Of a stretch of 64,000 nucleotides of DNA, positions 22,450 to 33,245 are shown one piece after another. Positions within the stretch are counted from its first letter, which is position 1, and each line of letters begins with the position of its first letter. Source of the stretch: Dasypus novemcinctus (taxonomy: Eukaryota; Chordata; Mammalia; Cingulata; Dasypodidae); contig NC_080689.1 of the NCBI RefSeq assembly GCF_030445035.2, positions 24,705,278 through 24,769,277 of the forward strand. The letters run 5' to 3'. The notes beneath the pieces were generated by a model. It was not told where the DNA came from, made no database searches, and saw only the letters and a program-made list of their open reading frames with translations. The position numbers and the translations under genes are program-made.

Positions 22450-23985
22450 CTACAACAGAAGAGGTGTTTGAGAGAAGTGACACTCACAGAACATATTTAA
22501 TCTGATTTTCCCAGTCCAGTTTAGTAGACACAACAAGGTGGGGAGACTCTTCCTTAGATGGCTCAGCTCAGCCCTACATAAATTCAAGGAAAACAATCTT
22601 ACAAAAACTTTGTTTCTCTCCTGTGGACTGCAAAACCAAGTTAATTTCTCCACAATCTCCTACTTTCAAAATTCAACAGGCAAAGAAGAAAGGGGCCCCT
22701 TCTTTGAGCTCTACTCTCTGCTTCAACTGAGCATCAAGTGCAAGCCCATCCATCTACTTGTGTGAGAAGGTCAAAAGCTTAAGAATAAGAAGAAAAGGCT
22801 TTAAAGTCCATACAATAAGGGAAATTTAGACAATCACGAAGGATTTAGCTGTATGGAAATAGATTCCCCTTGAAATCCCAAACAGCCCCGCTTGAAATGT
22901 GCAGAAGTAAATTTTAGGATAATTCACCCAGGAGATTAGTAGAGACTTATGTATATGGGTTCAACTGGACCAAGACTGTAGCAAGGATTTAAATTATAAA
23001 CAAAATTTAAAAGGATCTAGAGAACTATAGGATATGGAAAAGCAGATGACTGGCATGCACCAGCCCAGGACTCTCAGACTCTTCTCTAAGCGAGCTCAGT
23101 AGGAAATGAGCCTGGATGTTATACTCCCCTCCCGGAACAGGCTGCCTTGGGACTAGGGCCTGCTTTGCTGGTGCCATGAACTGGAGGCTTCCATCTCCAA
23201 ACACCTGCCCACTAGGACTGAAAACAGTTCTTTTCTCGTTTCTGCATTTCTTTTCCCCTCCCCCTGCAAGTATCTGCTGTAGTTCAATGCTGACTCAGTT
23301 TAACCCACCCTGGACTCCCCTAAGAACCCTTATTCCTGCAGGATGGCCTTTGGAGAGGATTAGTATGAGAGTGACCCCAGCCAGTGCTCCTTGGCCGGAG
23401 AATGCTTCTGCCCACAGGGGCACAGTTTCGTCCTTTACGCATGACACAGAAAGGTCCGATGTTGGCCCCACTCACTTACTCATCTCTTAGCAACTTCTCT
23501 TCACAGACAATTTCTGCATGAAGCAGCTAAGCTGCTTTATTAACCACATTTGAGTTCCTGTGACCCCAGCCAAACTGATTTCAACCCAAAGTGATTTATC
23601 AAATGGGAGTAGAGGGGGAAAGACATGACATTTACTCTTTAATCTCCCCAAATTCATCCTTAGACCCCTTCTTACTTTTGGGGCTCTGCCTTCTATTCTT
23701 GTCTTCAAAAACTTAAGGATTAAGATTCCTAAACTACCTGAAGATGGCCCCCGGAGTATTAACTTGCCTCTACTTGCTTTACACATATGCAGACAATGAA
23801 ATCTCTCAAAACAGAGTGAAAGAAAGGCTCCTGGAAATGTGTGCTTCATATGCCTTCCCCAGAGGCCTGCTTCTCCTCTGTATTCCCTGCCTCCATCAAA
23901 GACTTCAGCTCAACCCAGAAGAAACCTATGCATCCTCTGCTTCTCTCCAGCCTTTCCACAACACAACAGGTCAATTCCACCTCTA
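22450..23985. other. Intron between the ATG exon and upstream repeats, unclassified
   Basis: Moderately GC-rich single-copy-like sequence. A 5'-UTR exon could hide here or further right, but no segment with acceptor, donor and human similarity was found. Confidence 0.4.
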
Positions 23986-24413
23986 AATTTCTTTTTAAAA
24001 CACCCCCTATTCTTTCTGCCACCTTTGTCAAGAGCCACATCAGCCCCCACTAGCCTTCCCTAAGGTTTCCATGTCAGCATGCTGTGAACCCATCGCCAAC
24101 CCCACACAACAATCTGGTAAACTCACTCTCACACCTTCCTGGACGACTTTCAAACCTCCATGCTTCTCCCACCTTCCATCTACCACCAACTAATAACCTG
24201 GTTTCCTACCTCACAGTTAAAATAGATGCCTCAGTTTCCCCCCAACTAATTACAATCTGCCACACAAGGGCAAGGTGACTGCATTGTAAATGGTATAACC
24301 TGGAGTCAGGATGCAAAATGTACCAGCATCTGCTCACACCCTCTCCTTGTTCACTCCTGTTAGAGTACTCGTGTTCCCTCTCTGTCTTTCCATCTGGACT
24401 CTGAATCCCATCC

Positions 24414-24884
24414 TGTAGTGGCCTGAAGCTGCATGTCCCAAAGAAACATGTTTCTTAAATTTAATACATCCCTGATGGTGTAGACCCACTGTGAATAAGA
24501 CCTCTTCAAGATGTTAGGTGTGGCCCAAATGAATCAGGTTGGAGTTTAATCTGGATTACTGGAGTCCTTTGAAAGTCAGACCAAAAAAAAAACACACACA
24601 CAAAGTCAGAGGGAGTAGCCAGAAACTTAAATTCAACAGAACCTGGAAGAAAAAGAAGCCAGGAGAAGCTGTCATGTGCATTGCCATGCAATAGAAAAAC
24701 CTAGGACCAAAGATCACCCAGCAGCCAACCCCAAAATGCCACAGTCTTCTGAGAAAGCATCACCTTTATGACAACTTGACTTTGGACTTCTCCTGGCTTC
24801 AATGTCATAGGCCAATTAATTCCTATTGTTTAAGCCAATCCATTGCATGGTATTCGATTTGGCATCAAGGAAACTCAAACACAT
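24414..24884 (+). repeat. Solo MaLR-like LTR
   Basis: Begins TGTAGTGGCCTGAAGC and ends AACTCAAACACA (TG...CA). It includes TTGACTTTGGACTTCTCC and TTAATTCCTATTGTTTAAGC near the 3' end, as in ERVL-MaLR LTRs. It sits within an L2. Confidence 0.65.
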
Positions 24885-25127
24885 CCCTTCCCACCTACTG
24901 ACACTTACTATGGCCTTCCCATCAGCATAAACACCCTCAAGTCTCTCTCACCTTAAAAACAAAATAAACTAAATGACAATAATAATAAAAAGTAACCTCT
25001 CTTGAACTCACTTCCCCCAGCATCTACACTCCTCTTTCTCTCTCCACTTACAACTTAACTCCGTAAGATTCTTATTGCTTGCATTTCCTCAGTTCTCACT
25101 CACTCCTCAAACCCTCCAACTGGCCTT

Positions 25128-25547
25128 TTTTTTTTAAGATTTATTTTATTTCTCTCCCCTTCTCTCCACTCCCCTCACCACCATTGTTCGCTCTCTGTGT
25201 CCATTCACTGTGTGTTCTTCTGCATCTGCTTGCATTCTCAGGCAGCACCAGGAAACTGTCTCTTTTTTGTTGTGTCATCTTGCTGCATCAGCTCTCCATG
25301 TGTGCAGCGCCACTCCTGGGTGGGGTGCACTTTTTTCACACTGGGTGGCTCTCCTTGTGGGGTGCACTCCTTGCATGTGGGGCACTCCTATGTGGGGGGG
25401 AGCCCCTGCATGGCACAGTATTCCTTGTGTGTGGCGGCACTGTGCATGGGCCAGCTCACCACATGGGTCAGGAGGCCCTGGGGATCAAACCCTGGACCCT
25501 CCATATGGTAGGCAGATGCTCTACCAGTTGAGCCACGTCCACTTCCC
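25128..25547 (-). mobile_element. DAS SINE, long form
   Basis: Complete reverse copy inserted in an L2. CCAACTGGCCTT / CCAACTGGCTTT flank it. Confidence 0.9.
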
Positions 25548-26585
25548 CCAACTGGCTTTCATCCTGTCACTTCATCTAAACAGTTCCCGATAAGCGCTCT
25601 GATGACTTTCATGTCTGTATTTCCAGCACACCTCTAGTAGGAGTCACTTTCTCAGGAGGAATAGACTCTATTGATTTCTTACGCCATTTTGTAAAACTCT
25701 TGGATTTTCTTCTTCCATGACCACTCTTTCTAACACTCCTTAGTCTTCTTAGGCCCTTAATGCTGAAGTTCCTTAAGGCTTGGTTCAAGATCCTAATCAC
25801 TTTACTGTAAACTCTCTTCTAAAAGTGATTTATTTCCTTACCAAGATTTCAATTATTATCTAGTTGTCATTAACTCTAAATTTTTTACATCCACATGAAC
25901 CTCTCAGTTTCAGATTCTCGTATCCAACAACTCCACTGGACATTTTGAACAAACTTTAAACTCAAAATATGCAAAACTGCATTTATGAGCTTCTCCCAAG
26001 CTGGTCTTGAGTTTCCTTTCTCAGGAAATGACCCACATTCATCCATGTGTGAGAGCCAGAAATCTGGGAGTCATCCTTGACACAGCCTCTCCCTATCTCC
26101 TAATCCATAACCAAGTCCTGTCACTTCAGTATCTTTCTATTCAATGATGTCTACTAAAATCATCTTGGACCAAGCAATTATCATCTACTCCAGGACTGCT
26201 GCAAAACCTCAAAACTGGCTTACAATCAAATAAGATGGAAGGCATAAAACACTTCCGTGTGCCATTTCCCAAAAGAATATTTGAATAATTAGCAAAAACT
26301 GGCTGGAGTTATTTGCTTCAACACTTTGAAAAATATTACGAGTTGTAGTAACTGGGCAAATGCCAAATCAAGAAAACAAAACTTTTGAAAATGATTTGTA
26401 GATCCCTGGCCATATTCCAGCAAGCAGAGTAACCCCTAACACATACTGGGGTGCCTGTATGTCAGCACCAATTTATCAGGTGGCAGCTTGAAAGACTGAA
26501 CCAGGAAACTCACCTATGCTTACCCTCCCAAAATTTGACTTGTAGCTTGTAGACAGCTGAAGCAGTGTAAGTAACAACTAAGTCA

Positions 26586-26712
26586 TGGGAGCAGATATAG
26601 CTCAGTAGTCTTGAGTGCCTGCTTCCCACATAAAAGGTTTTAGGTTCAAGTCTTGGTTCCTCCTAAGATAAATAGATAGATAAAGTAAGTAAGTAAGTAA
26701 GTAAAAAAAAAC
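26586..26712 (+). mobile_element. Monomeric short tRNA-derived SINE
   Basis: One tRNA-like unit (GGAGCAGATATAGCTCAG to GGTTCCTCCTAA) followed by (TAGA) and (TAAG) microsatellite and a short A-run. Confidence 0.75.
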
Positions 26713-26809
26713 TAAGTCAAAGTGGCCTGGGCAAAGGATTACCTTCTTTAAGTCATACATAGAGTACCTGGCAGGGGAAGAAAGTGAATTTCATAGGGAG
26801 TAGAAGAGG

Positions 26810-27240
26810 CATTTGATTGGACCCCTATCTCACACTTTATAGAAAAATTAACTCAAAATGGATCAAAAAACTAAATATAAAAGTAAGAACCATAAAGCTT
26901 CTATAAGAAAATGTAGGAAAACATCATCAAGACCTGGTGGCAGGTGGTGGATTCTTAAAGGAGACAAGAGGAGGACTGAGATGGACTACTGATACTTAAA
27001 GTGTGTATAAGTTTTAATTAAATTTACTGTAAAAGTGTGGAAATGTATAGAGTTGATGGTAACACATCATAGTGAATAGCAGCTGGCTTAGAAATGGGAA
27101 TGTGGCTGAAAAATATAGTCTAAGGATGTAAATGTCAATTGAAAGAAAGCTAGGGAATAATCTAGGTTCTGGATGAGAACTATGGTTGATGGTACAGATG
27201 TGAGCACAGATGTGAGCTAGAGCAAATGTACACTACTACT
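26810..27240 (+). mobile_element. L1 ORF2 3' end and 3' UTR
   Basis: TTAACTCAAAATGGATCAAA and AAGAAAATGTAGGAAAACAT match the end of L1 ORF2. 3'-UTR-like text follows. Confidence 0.75.
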
Positions 27241-27503
27241 GCTCTTTCCTCACAAGCTGCTCCTGTGATTGCTCCTCTTCATAATCCTTTTTTCTAAATT
27301 TTGAAGTGCCCCAGGACCCAGTCCTTGGAGCTCTCTAATTAAACTTATTCCCTCGGTGATTACCTCCAGGCTTCTTGCTTTAAATTGCACCTTTACAATG
27401 AGAACACTCAAATATATTTCTCCACCAACTCTCTCCTAACTCAGTCTAACCCATTCCTTCCTGAAATGATCTTGAGCTTACCCCTTCTACTGCTTTTGCA
27501 GTA

Positions 27504-27736
27504 CCACTCCTGGGCAGGCTGTGCTTTTCTCGCATGGAGCAGCTCAATGCAGGGTGCACTCCTTATGTGTGGGGCTCCCCTACGCAGGGGATACCCCTGC
27601 GTGGCACAGCACTCCTTGCGTGGCAGTGTTGTGCATGGGCCAGCTAACCACACAGGCCACGAGGCTCTGGGTTTGAACCCTGGACCTCCCATGTGGTAGG
27701 CAGACACTCTGTCAATTAAGCCTTATCTGCTTCCCC
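27504..27736 (-). mobile_element. DAS SINE, truncated (head half only)
   Basis: The reverse head and central region are present; the 3' half is missing. It is directly adjacent to a full copy of the same family and orientation. Confidence 0.85.
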
Positions 27737-27744
27737 CTGTCTTC

Positions 27745-28155
27745 TTTTTAAAAGATTTATTTTTTATTTATTTCTCTTCCCTTCCCCCCCCCAGTTGTCT
27801 GCTCTCTGTGTCCATTCACTGTGTGTTCTTCTGTGTCCACTTGTATTCTTGTCAGCCCACCGGGAATTTGTCTCTTTTTGTTACGTCACTTGCTACGTCA
27901 CCTCTCCGTGTGTGCGACGCCACTCCTGGGCAGGCTGTACCTTCCTCACGCTGGGCGGCTCTCCTTACGGGGCACACTCCTTGTGCGTGGGGCTCCCCTA
28001 TGCAGGGGACACCCCTGCGTGGCACGGCCCTCCCTGCGCACATCAGCACTGCCTGTGGGCCAGCTCATCACGTGGGTCAGAAGGCCCTGGGTTTGAACTC
28101 TGACTTCCCATATGGTAGGCAGACGCCCTATCTATTGAGCCAAATCCACTTCCCC
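27745..28155 (-). mobile_element. DAS SINE, long form
   Basis: Complete reverse copy with the oligo-T end TTTTTAAAAGATTTATTTT and the head end CCAAATCCACTTCCCC. Confidence 0.88.
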
Positions 28156-28359
28156 CTGACTGCTTTTTAAACTACACAGTGAGCTCTTTGGGGGACAAGT
28201 TCTATGTTTAACATCTCAGTATCACCAACACCCAGCATAGTTCCTGGTAAATATAAATGTCAAACATTTGGATGGAAAATAGGTGAATAAGCGAATGATT
28301 CATTAAAATTAAATATTCCACTTGAAACTCTGTCTTCGTCTGGTATTTCCTTTGCATCC

Positions 28360-28930
28360 TTTCTTTATTCATTCATTAACTGCTTATTGGATGTCTACTC
28401 CACTGACATTGGGTATACTGAGGTAAACAAGACAGATCAAGTCCCTACTTCATTCCACTGAGGGAAGAAAGAAAATGAGTGGATAAGATGACAATAAGAT
28501 GGTTGAAAGTGCTATGATGAAACCCAACAGGGCAACGGGATAACGGAATAGAGGGTGAGTTGGCCAGCAGAGTCAGGGATGTGAGGGAGGTAGTTTCAGA
28601 TACTGTAGTCAGGGAATACCCTTCTTAGGAGGCAATGTTTAAAGCAAGCCTGAATGATGAAAAAGTCCATCCTGCCAAAACAAGGAGAAGGAATACTCCA
28701 GGCAGAGGAACCCTTGAAGCAGGAACAAGCACAGTCTTTGGAAGGATGGCAAAAAGACTGGTGGAACTGAGGCACTGGGAAGGAGTGGGAGAGAGTAAGA
28801 AATGAGTCAGGACTGTGGATGTTATGCTAATTGCTATAGGATGCTACCGGAGGGCTCTTAGCAAAGGCATGATCCAATTTAGGTTTAAGACTTCTATTCT
28901 GATGCACTGTGGAAATCAGAATTTGGCAGG
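28360..28930 (+). mobile_element. L2 LINE 3' region
   Basis: Matches L2 through GAAGGAATACTCCAGGCAGA and ACTGTGGATGTTATGC-type text. It includes the usual 'sequence before the 3' end' order. Confidence 0.7.
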
Positions 28931-28932
28931 TA

Positions 28933-30222
28933 TGGCAGTTTGAGATTATTTATGAACTCCCAAAAAGATAAGGATTATGTTTGTAAACTGGTCTGTTCCT
29001 CTGGGCATGATACCCTTTGACTGTATCAGATTCAACTGAGAGGTCTTTGATTAAATTATGTAAAGATTAGGGCTTTGATTCCACGACGTCAGTAGGGCAT
29101 GACTCAGGTTGAGTCCCCAACCCCTTGGTGGGCTGATAGAAATGGACACTCACTCAAGAAGACACATGGAAGAAGACATGGAAGAGGAGAGCTCTCTGTC
29201 ATGTTTGATCGTGGGTTCCCGGAAAGAGCTGAGCCCTTTCCTGATAGTTTGTAAGTCAAAGAGAAGAGAGTAGCTAAGGAGGCCCGAGAGACCAGGTAAA
29301 GACCACCCACCATCTGCTTCAATACGTGGTATATTAGTCAGCCAAAGGGATGCTGCTGCAAAAGAGCAGAAATCTGTTGGCTTTTGTAAGTGGTATTTAT
29401 TTAGGGTTGAAGCTTATAGCTACCAGGACATACAGCGTAAGTTACTTCCCTCACCAAAGTCTATTACCATGTATTGGAGCAAGATGGCTACCAATGTCTG
29501 CAAGGGTTCAGGCTTCCCGGGTTCCTCTTTTTTTTTTTCCCCTCATAATTTTTTCTCATTTATTTTTTATTAATGTCTTTTTTAAAAGACAAATAGATCA
29601 CAAAAAATGTTACATTAAAAACATAAGAGGTTCCCACTCCCCCCGCCCCCCATCTCCCCTGCTCTTCACACATCAACATCCTGGGTTCCTCTCTTCCTGG
29701 GCTTGTTTCTCTCCAGGCTCAGCTGCTCTGCTCTCGGCACAAGGTCCGCTGTGGACTATCAGCCTCTCTAGGTTTTGACTCTCTCCCCGGGGCTCGATTC
29801 TCTTCCTGGGGCTTCTGTGTGTTTACTTCCTGGCTCCTGCTCAAAACTCCCACCTCTCTTCTCTGTGGTGTGGTTTCTCTGTGAGTTCCTGCCCATCAAG
29901 GGCGTGGGGCCTCAACATCCTACTGATGTGACCCAATCAAAGGCTTCATCATTATTAAATCAAGTAAAAGTGAAACCTCTGAAACCAACACACTCTAATA
30001 TGCCCAGAGGGGCAGACCAGTTTGCAATCATAATCCAGTATCTATTTCTGTTATTCATAAACAATATCAAACTGCTACACATGGCAACAGCCTTTGGTGA
30101 AAAAGCAGCCTTGAGTTGTACTGGTTAGGGCCTTGTAACTGGAAGCCTTTATCCCAAATACTTTTTATAAAAGCCAACAGATTTCTGTTATTTTGCATCA
30201 CCACCCCTTTGGCTAATACAGC
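28933..30222 (+). repeat. LTR-like repeat, family B, split copy (28,933-29,330 and 30,078-30,222)
   Basis: The left part runs to CTTCAATACGTG and the missing 3' part resumes at 30,078 with ATGGCAACAGCCTTTGGTG. The order is exactly that of copy 1 (AATATGTGGCAACAGACTTT). A same-family copy in reverse orientation lies between. Confidence 0.65.
29331..30077 (-). repeat. LTR-like repeat, family B, inserted inverted copy
   Basis: A reverse-oriented family B copy from TATTAGTCAGCCAAAGGG to ATCAAACTGCTAC. Flanks ACGTG and ACATG look like a 5-bp target duplication. An L1 3'-end fragment (about 29,526-29,692) interrupts it. Confidence 0.65.
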
Positions 30223-30359
30223 AGGGAAGTGCAAGGCATGAATAGAAGTAGAAAAACCAGGTTGAAGCTGGGGCAGTGGTTTGGGTGCGCAAGAGTGGTA
30301 GCTGGAAGCTGGGCATTGGAAGTCCCTAGAATCTGAGAAAAGAAATGACTTCACATTAC

Positions 30360-30550
30360 TCCAAGTATGGTAGAAAGAGCTTAGGCTCCTAGAGTTGCCC
30401 AGACCTGGGCTAGACACCTTTCTGCGCCTTTAATTTATAGCATGGAAACAGGAATAAAAACACTGGTATTCGATTGTCATGAGGAGTAAATCAGATGTAG
30501 AGTCTCCAGCAGAGGCATACACAGACTTGGCTCATAATAAACGGCACATT
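30360..30550 (+). mobile_element. MIR SINE fragment
   Basis: MIR-like text from GAAAGAGCTTAGGCTCCTAG to TTGGCTCATAATAAACGGC. Confidence 0.65.
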
Positions 30551-31185
30551 GGGTCTACAATTCCAAAATCCAAAAACCTCTGAAAACCAAGTGGTTTTGG
30601 TGTTTTACTTTTGTTGCTGTTGTTGTTTGGTAGGTTTTGAGCTACCTATCTTGGCTTGAGCTGATGCGAACTGTTTAGTCTTCATCGTACTCTGTTGTGT
30701 ATTTATACATATCACTGCAAAAACTATTAATACATCTCATTATAGGGTGCTTGCTGCCCCCAGTCCTGCCAAAGGCATTATTAAAAGAGACAGGATTTAT
30801 ATTTTGCTGGCTTTCTGAAAGCCAAAATTCCCTGAACACCAGAACATATCTGGCCCTAGGATTTCAGATAAGGGACTGTGGACTGTACCATTATTTTCAG
30901 GAACCAAAGTCTCATTTAGTTTAGTCACAACCATGAAACTATACATCAAATTGGAGAGGGTCATAGATCTCAGAACAGCAGTTACAGAAGAGCCCTTAGC
31001 AATTATTTCAATTTAAAGTCCTATCAAATGCTCTGAAGCCTCAGCATCTTTATTTCTAAGTAACATCAGAACGACAAGTCAGTTTGAATTTAAGTGAAAT
31101 GTATGTTTAAACTACTAAAATACTATTAGCATGTTTGAAAAGTACTTACAAGTTTGGAAACAAAAAAAAATTTAAAAAACGGCAG

Positions 31186-31270
31186 GTGGGGAGAGCCTGT
31201 AGTTCAGTGTTTGAGTGCCTGCTTTTCAGGTACAAGATTCTGGGTTCAACCCCCAGTACCTTCTAAAAAA
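31186..31270 (+). mobile_element. Monomeric short tRNA-derived SINE
   Basis: One unit, with B box GGTTCAACCCC and the end CAGTACCTTCTAAAAAA. Confidence 0.75.
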
Positions 31271-31669
31271 TGGCATTTTCTCTCAATTATTTTTAATAAA
31301 TTTTGTTGTAATTCTGTTACTGTTTTCAGTAAAGAAATCTCCATCATACTCACTTTATTTGTCCCTCTTAAGTCCAGAAGTTACTTCAGCTCTGCCTGTG
31401 TTCCCTCCAGCAGACTGTGGGCTCCCCATGGGCAGAGCGCCCTCATGCATTCAACTAACATCTGATTAACAAGTGAATAAACTACAAATCAAATGTTCTG
31501 GATCTTCAGGCTCAAGCTCAAATAAGCAAAATGAAGAACAGGAGCACAATCTGCCCAAGATTAAGCAGTTACTAAGTGACAGCAGAGAATACACCTTTTA
31601 GCTTTCATCCTGGCAAGGAAAACATGGGCAATAGACAGTCTCCTTTTTCTGGAATTCAAAAAGGAACTT

Positions 31670-32020
31670 ACGAATTACCATTCATTTGACAAATGTTTTT
31701 GGGCCCTGGAGTTATACCAGTGACCAAAACACACAAATCTCTGCCCAGGAGGATTGACTTACTAGTGGAAGAGGGACCATAAACCCATGAAAAACATGTC
31801 AGGGAGTGAGAAGTGCTCTGGTGAAAAAAAGCAGTGTACGGGGGAGAGGGAGGGCAGGGGAGAGGTGTTTTTATATACAGGGTGTTCAGGAAAGGCATTC
31901 CCGAAGAGCGGGATTAAGCAAGTGACTGGCCCAGGCAGGCATCTGGGGAAGAGCTTTCCAGGAAGAAGAAACAGGTACTGCAAAGGCCCAGACGCAGGAG
32001 AGTGCTTGGCTGTGTGCCAG
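31670..32020 (+). mobile_element. L2 LINE fragment
   Basis: GTGACCAAAACACACAAATC and GAGCTTTCCAGGAAGAAGAA followed by CTGCAAAGGCCCAGACGCAG follow the L2 consensus order. Confidence 0.75.
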
Positions 32021-32648
32021 AAACTGCAAGCAGGCCGGGTTTGGGGAGAGTGGAGGAGGCAAGGGTCCTTCCTTGTGGGCCCTGATTCGGCCTTTCCATG
32101 GGATTCGGATCAGAAGGGACGCCCCTGGCCGTGACCAGGGTGGTGATCAGCACCGACTTGGAAACACCCCGGCTGTGATGCTGAGAAGACGTCGTGGGAC
32201 GAGGTGGGGACGGGTTGGAGGCCGGGCAGTGGGGAAACCATGGCAATTGCCCGGGCAAGAGATTTTTCAGATAATCGACCGGTGGGTAATTCGTCCTCCA
32301 CACTTCCCATTTGTCTGTCAGGTCATCGGACCTATCCGTTTCTCACCAGGTTCCCCCCCCCCCCCCCGCCCCACTCCCCGCGTCTGGGAGCTGTTACTAG
32401 CGCACATGAAAATTCTTCGCAGGAAGAAAAGGGCTTTCAGCTCCCACCGCGCTCCACCATCCCGTCTCCAGCTCGGGGGAAGGCCCCGCAGCTCGGCCGC
32501 AGCCCTCTGTCAGCTCCCCCAGGGCGGGCCTGGCCCGGGGGCCGGGGCCTTTCACCAGCGCTCACCCCCGGGGCTGGGGACACGCGCCCCCCGCCCGGCC
32601 CCGGCAGCCCGCGCCCCCGCACGACGCCCCCCGCGCCCGCCAGCTCAC

Positions 32649-32690
32649 CGCGCGCCGCTGCAGTCCGCTCGCGCCGAGCCGATCCCGCGC
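32649..32690 (-). other. EIF2AK2: EIF2AK2 non-coding exon 1 (approximate 5' end)
   Basis: A GC-rich segment starts just downstream of the ISRE and ends at a good splice donor, GCG followed by gtgagc, at 32,649. Its position and composition match the short GC-rich first exon of human EIF2AK2. The 5' end is an estimate, because no initiator can be read with confidence. Confidence 0.65.
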
Positions 32691-32700
32691 AGCTGACTCT

Positions 32701-32714
32701 CAGTTTCGTTTTCC
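32701..32714 (-). promoter_or_regulatory. ISRE of the EIF2AK2 promoter
   Basis: On the minus strand the sequence is GGAAAACGAAACTG, an exact interferon-stimulated response element core (GAAANNGAAACT), as reported for the human PKR promoter. It is the binding site for ISGF3 (STAT1/STAT2/IRF9) and explains type I interferon induction. It lies about 50 bp upstream of the exon 1 donor. Confidence 0.93.
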
Positions 32715-32718
32715 CCGC

Positions 32719-32733
32719 GGACTCCGCCTTCCC
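32719..32733 (-). promoter_or_regulatory. KCS element of the EIF2AK2 promoter
   Basis: On the minus strand the sequence is GGGAAGGCGGAGTCC, identical to the 15-bp kinase conserved sequence described for human and mouse PKR promoters. It lies 4 bp upstream of the ISRE, the known spacing. In human it binds Sp-family factors and is needed for basal and interferon-induced transcription. Confidence 0.93.
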
Positions 32734-32907
32734 TTAGGGCCGTCCCCCCGTCCCCCGGTCCCCCCTTCCCGCACAGGCCCGCACCGGCTCCGGGAGCGGG
32801 GAGAGGGCGCGCTCCCCGGAGAACCGGCACCGCGGGGTGGGCTCGGCCTACGCCGCAGCTTCGGCGCCTCGGGGCGTGTCCCCAGCTTCGCGCCCACAGC
32901 CGAGGGC

Positions 32908-32940
32908 CCGGGGGGCCCGGGGGGCCCGGGGGGCCCGCCT
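32908..32940. repeat. Short tandem repeat of GGGGGGCCCG units
   Basis: About three and a half copies of a 10-bp G6C3-type unit lie roughly 180 bp upstream of the KCS element. Both strands carry G runs, so G-quadruplex formation or length polymorphism is plausible. Confidence 0.8.
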
Positions 32941-33125
32941 CCCGCCCGGGCTCCCGGAGCAGTTCCCGACTCCCCACTGCGCCCCCGGCCTGGAGGGGAG
33001 GGGTTCCCCTTGAGGAAGGGAGGAAACCCACGTCTCCGAGAGCCCGCGGCGTGCCTCGCGCTCCTGGGCTGGGCTCTGGGGTCAGTGGGACCATTTGCTC
33101 CTCAGCGCCAGCATGTGGGGTGAGA

Positions 33126-33245
33126 TTAGGGAGGTGGCTATTATCACTCCATTTTACCATCGAAGAAACCGGGGTAAAGTAACGCGCCAGGAGTCTGGCG
33201 CTGGTAAGTGGAAAGCCGGGGTGCACTTCAAGTCCAGGCCTATAA
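33126..33245 (+). mobile_element. MIR SINE fragment next to the CpG island
   Basis: MIR-like core, with TCACTCCATTTTACCATCGA and GGTAAGTGGAAAGCCGGGGT. Confidence 0.65.

Larger units (their letters stand above)
23985..26250 (+). mobile_element. L2 LINE, interrupted by an LTR and a DAS SINE
   Basis: L2-like text before, between and after the two insertions, best at 25,860-26,150 (CAACTCCACTGGACATTTTG, ATCTGGGAGTCATCCTTGAC). The small minus-strand frame at 25.6-25.8 kb is incidental. Confidence 0.6.
1..32690 (-). other. EIF2AK2: EIF2AK2 (PKR) gene, 5' part: promoter-proximal exon through kinase catalytic loop
   Basis: This gene encodes protein kinase R, a cytosolic interferon-induced sensor that binds viral or endogenous dsRNA, dimerises, autophosphorylates and phosphorylates eIF2-alpha on Ser51 to stop translation. 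Eleven coding exons (given separately) have GT-AG borders and phases that agree at every junction, giving 406 uninterrupted residues from the ATG to HRDLK. Order: dsRBD1 (about residues 10-77), dsRBD2 (about 100-170), acidic/Ser-rich linker (about 171-265), kinase domain from about 267. Human PKR is 551 residues, so roughly 135 residues (activation loop, C-lobe) lie left of the window. Non-coding exon 1 sits by the CpG-island promoter; any second 5'-UTR exon between 22.5 and 32.6 kb could not be placed. No disabling mutation was seen. Confidence 0.96.
32030..33110. promoter_or_regulatory. CpG island over the EIF2AK2 promoter
   Basis: The only strongly CpG-rich, GC-rich stretch outside SINEs. 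It contains several GC boxes, a C-tract at about 32,350 and a GGGGGGCCC tandem repeat near 32,910. Open frames here on both strands have the composition of the island and no recognisable protein similarity. Confidence 0.9.

Noticed and set aside
23116-24278. Several frames of 60-124 codons on both strands
   Set aside because: They overlap each other, lack similarity to anything I know, and the right part reads as L2.
25079-25593. Three overlapping plus-strand frames near 25.1-25.6 kb
   Set aside because: They translate a reverse DAS SINE, not a gene.
25609-25800. Basic 63-codon minus-strand frame resembling a nucleic-acid-binding peptide
   Set aside because: It falls within L2 text between repeats. 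Lys/Arg richness comes from reading C/T-rich L2 in antisense.
23500-31160. Candidate 5'-UTR exon 2 of EIF2AK2
   Set aside because: I compared remembered human leader text with the minus strand and found no convincing match flanked by splice sites, so none is annotated.
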